Source: Haliclona indistincta (taxonomy: Eukaryota > Porifera > Demospongiae > Haplosclerida > Chalinidae). From it: 64,000 bases of DNA. Positions 61,966-64,000 of this stretch are shown in pieces. Numbering within the stretch: the stretch's first letter is position 1; every line of letters starts with the position of its first letter. The DNA is taken from the NCBI GenBank assembly GCA_964017065.1, contig OZ024788.1, forward strand, positions 8,093,202 through 8,157,201, written 5' to 3'. The notes under the pieces are model-generated. The model saw nothing but the letters and a program-made list of their open reading frames with translations. It was not told the DNA's origin and ran no database searches. The translations under genes were made by a program, and so were the position numbers.

Positions 61966-63815
61966 AAGTAAAGTAAAAAAGCTTTAATAAAAAAAAACTG
62001 AAAAGTGTAGGGATGACTCTTAAAAAAGGAAAGGAACAAGATGGGATGTTGCTTGCAAAAGTAAAGGAACAAGATGGAATAATGCTAAGCTTGCAAATGT
62101 AAAAGTCCCAAGTATCCCTACATCAGCGGCTTGCTGCGACGACATGCAATTGACAAAAATGCGGAATCCTCTTCCTATATACCTTTACAACCGTCAATTA
62201 CTTAATCGGACTGTGTCCTCCAAAACACAGATACCTCTAGTTATTTACAACTGTCAACTACTTCATCGGACTGCGTCCTCCTAAACACAGATACCTCTAG
62301 TTATTTACAACCGTCAATTACTTCATCGGACTGCGTCCTCCTAAACACAGATACCTATAGTTATTTACAACCGTCAATTACTCCATCGGACTGCGTCCTC
62401 CTTCAAGCCGCTGATGTAGGGATACTTGGGACTTTTACATTTGCAAGCTTAGCATTATTCCATCTTGTTCCTTTACTTTTACAAGCAACATCCCATCTTG
62501 TTCCTTTCCTTTTTTAAGAGTCATCCCTACACTTTTCAGTTTTTTTTTTATTAAAGCTTTTTTACTTTACTTGTTTATGTTACTTTTTTGATAACTATCA
62601 GTTTGAACTTATTAGTTGTATTCTATGTTAGATGTTATTTCATTTTGACAACTCTGTGAGCAGCAGTTACTAGTCTAGCAGATGTGAACGTGCACATGGT
62701 CTTGAGAGTAAGCAGTGTGGTTTTAATAAAATAATGTTTAATATTACCAATCATTCAATGAAAGGTTTAAAATAGTTAAAGAGGTTGAGGACGCAGACAG
62801 CAAAATATCAAGTCCAGGTATGATTTGACAACATGATACTTTTTAGTACAGTAATGAATGAAGATACTGACAACTCATGATGCTGCAAGCCTAATAGTAG
62901 GAGCACGCCTAGTAGAACCTTGTTGATGTCAATATCACACTCGCAGAGGCTTCTAGTCCTTTACAACCTAGGCTGCGTGGTGTAGGAACCTAGAATCTTG
63001 CTGCCGGTAGCTAGCTATAGCCCGCTCACTGTTCACTCGTCTGGGGATGTCAGTTTTAACCCGCCATCTGAAGCTTTAACGAACAGCCTCAGTGTTACAT
63101 AGTGTATAGTACTGCTCTAGACAAATTTCATACCTTTGGCTTGCGCGCTGAAGCGTCCAGAGCAGACACATGGCAGAGACAAAACGCAGTATCGATCGAG
63201 ATAGCTGCAAAACTGAAGTGGGCGGAGTTAATGATAAGGAGCGACAAGAGGGTTAATTATTTAATGGCGTCTTAAGTCCAAAACGGCCCAAAAACCATGT
63301 TTTTCAAGGATTACTCGCTTCTGGTAGTGTTTGATGCATATCTAAGAAGTAAGTGCACTATTCCAGATATATACACGTGCGATTGTGCAGATTTGGTATT
63401 GATTCGTTCACTCAGGACAGCCCTAGGCTCGTTGAAAGAAGAAGAAGAAGAAGAAGAAAGAAGATGAACAATTCGCGTGGGCGGCGATTTCAGTTTTCCA
63501 CTTTAGAAATGTCTGTCAGCTTCGCCAAAGGTATTTTCATGCTCAGAACAATCGTCTGATCAATCCTAGATGTCTGGATTCTCGAGAAACGCTAAAACAG
63601 CGAAGATCTGCAACTTGCTCCCTGAGAGTCGCCATCTTGATTTTCGTCGTCGAGCAAGCAGACCCGGCGGCTTTCATGGACTTCCTACAAGCGCTTACAC
63701 TTCAGATTCCCTCAGAGATAGCTAAAATGCAGTAGAAATGTATAACAATAGAGATATGTGCGAAAACTCATTTTCACACATGAGTAGCCGCCATCTTAAT
63801 TCGAGGTCATCCCTA
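61966..63815. mobile_element. Fold-back-containing transposon, duplicate of copy B
   Basis: Identical to 50647-52496 at offset 11319. Confidence 0.75.
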
Positions 63816-64000
63816 CATATCATTGCCGATCGGCAATGATAATAACAGACTGTCTGTGTCACAAATGGCTTGATATCCACTACAAGAGTAGCAGTCCCTT
63901 CAAGACTATCTTCAAAGTGGTCAATTATGCTCGTAAGACCAAGTACCCTGAGCACCGCAGTGCCTTCACCTACATAGACGAGGAAGAACCATCACGTTTC

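Larger units (their letters stand above)
52785..64000. repeat. Tandem segmental duplication, unit 2 (runs off the window)
   Basis: Repeats unit 1 with an extra 1.09-kb insertion at 52967-54056. The region corresponding to 42.4-46.55 kb is visibly diverged (substitutions and indels). From 57870 to the end it matches 46551-52681 base for base at a constant offset of 11319 wherever I compared. Confidence 0.85.
59569..64000 (+). pseudogene. POT/SLC15-like pseudogene, duplicate in unit 2 (cut by window end)
   Basis: Same fragments, frameshifts and transposon insertions as 48250-52681. It is still readable at the window end within the FTYIDEEEP loop, so the true right end of unit 2 is not visible. 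Confidence 0.8.

Overview
The window looks like nuclear DNA of a compact animal genome, most probably a demosponge close to Amphimedon (inference). The reasons are metazoan gene families (GLI zinc-finger factor, GABA-B-type class C receptor, FBXL20-type F-box/LRR protein, RNF113A splicing factor), many short GT-AG introns (about 50-400 bp), AT-rich intergenic DNA, a gene nested in an intron, and a heavy load of small inverted-repeat transposons. Multi-exon genes below are my own splice reconstructions from conserved residues plus GT/AG signals; in each complete model the exon phases close.

Layout. 25-4769 (+): RNF113A/CWC24 ortholog in 10 exons. 5437-6522 (-): intronless secreted GH16 beta-glucanase-like enzyme. 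7103-15047 (-): F-box/LRR protein of the FBXL2/FBXL20 type ending in a prenylation motif, with an intronless secreted beta-propeller-like gene (8983-9885, +) inside one intron. 15682-21975 (+): GLI transcription factor in 4 exons, divergent from the F-box gene. 22284-35183 (-): tandem array of intronless POT/SLC15-like transporters, with one truncated remnant, three intact copies and one copy broken by a 10-base deletion. The spacers are duplicated too and carry decaying pieces of one Ty3/gypsy reverse transcriptase. 35.2-37.9 kb: intergenic DNA dense in MITEs and palindromes. 37950-41934 (+): complete 17-exon GABA-B-like receptor.

42.4-64.0 kb is a tandem segmental duplication. Each unit holds two minus-strand genes for single-pass membrane proteins, each with a discoidin (F5/8 type C) ectodomain and a cytoplasmic tail with YxxL/V-type tyrosine motifs, followed by a plus-strand POT/SLC15 pseudogene broken by two copies of a 1.8-kb transposon with a long internal inverted repeat. 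The left part of the two units differs visibly, while 46551-52681 and 57870-64000 look identical. That means either recent gene conversion or duplication, or an assembly artefact.

The most interesting candidate system is the four-gene family of discoidin receptors. Their architecture (signal peptide, adhesive lectin-like domain, one membrane span, tyrosine motifs), tandem duplication and copy-to-copy variation resemble recognition or immune-type receptor clusters. That role is inference; no function can be read directly.
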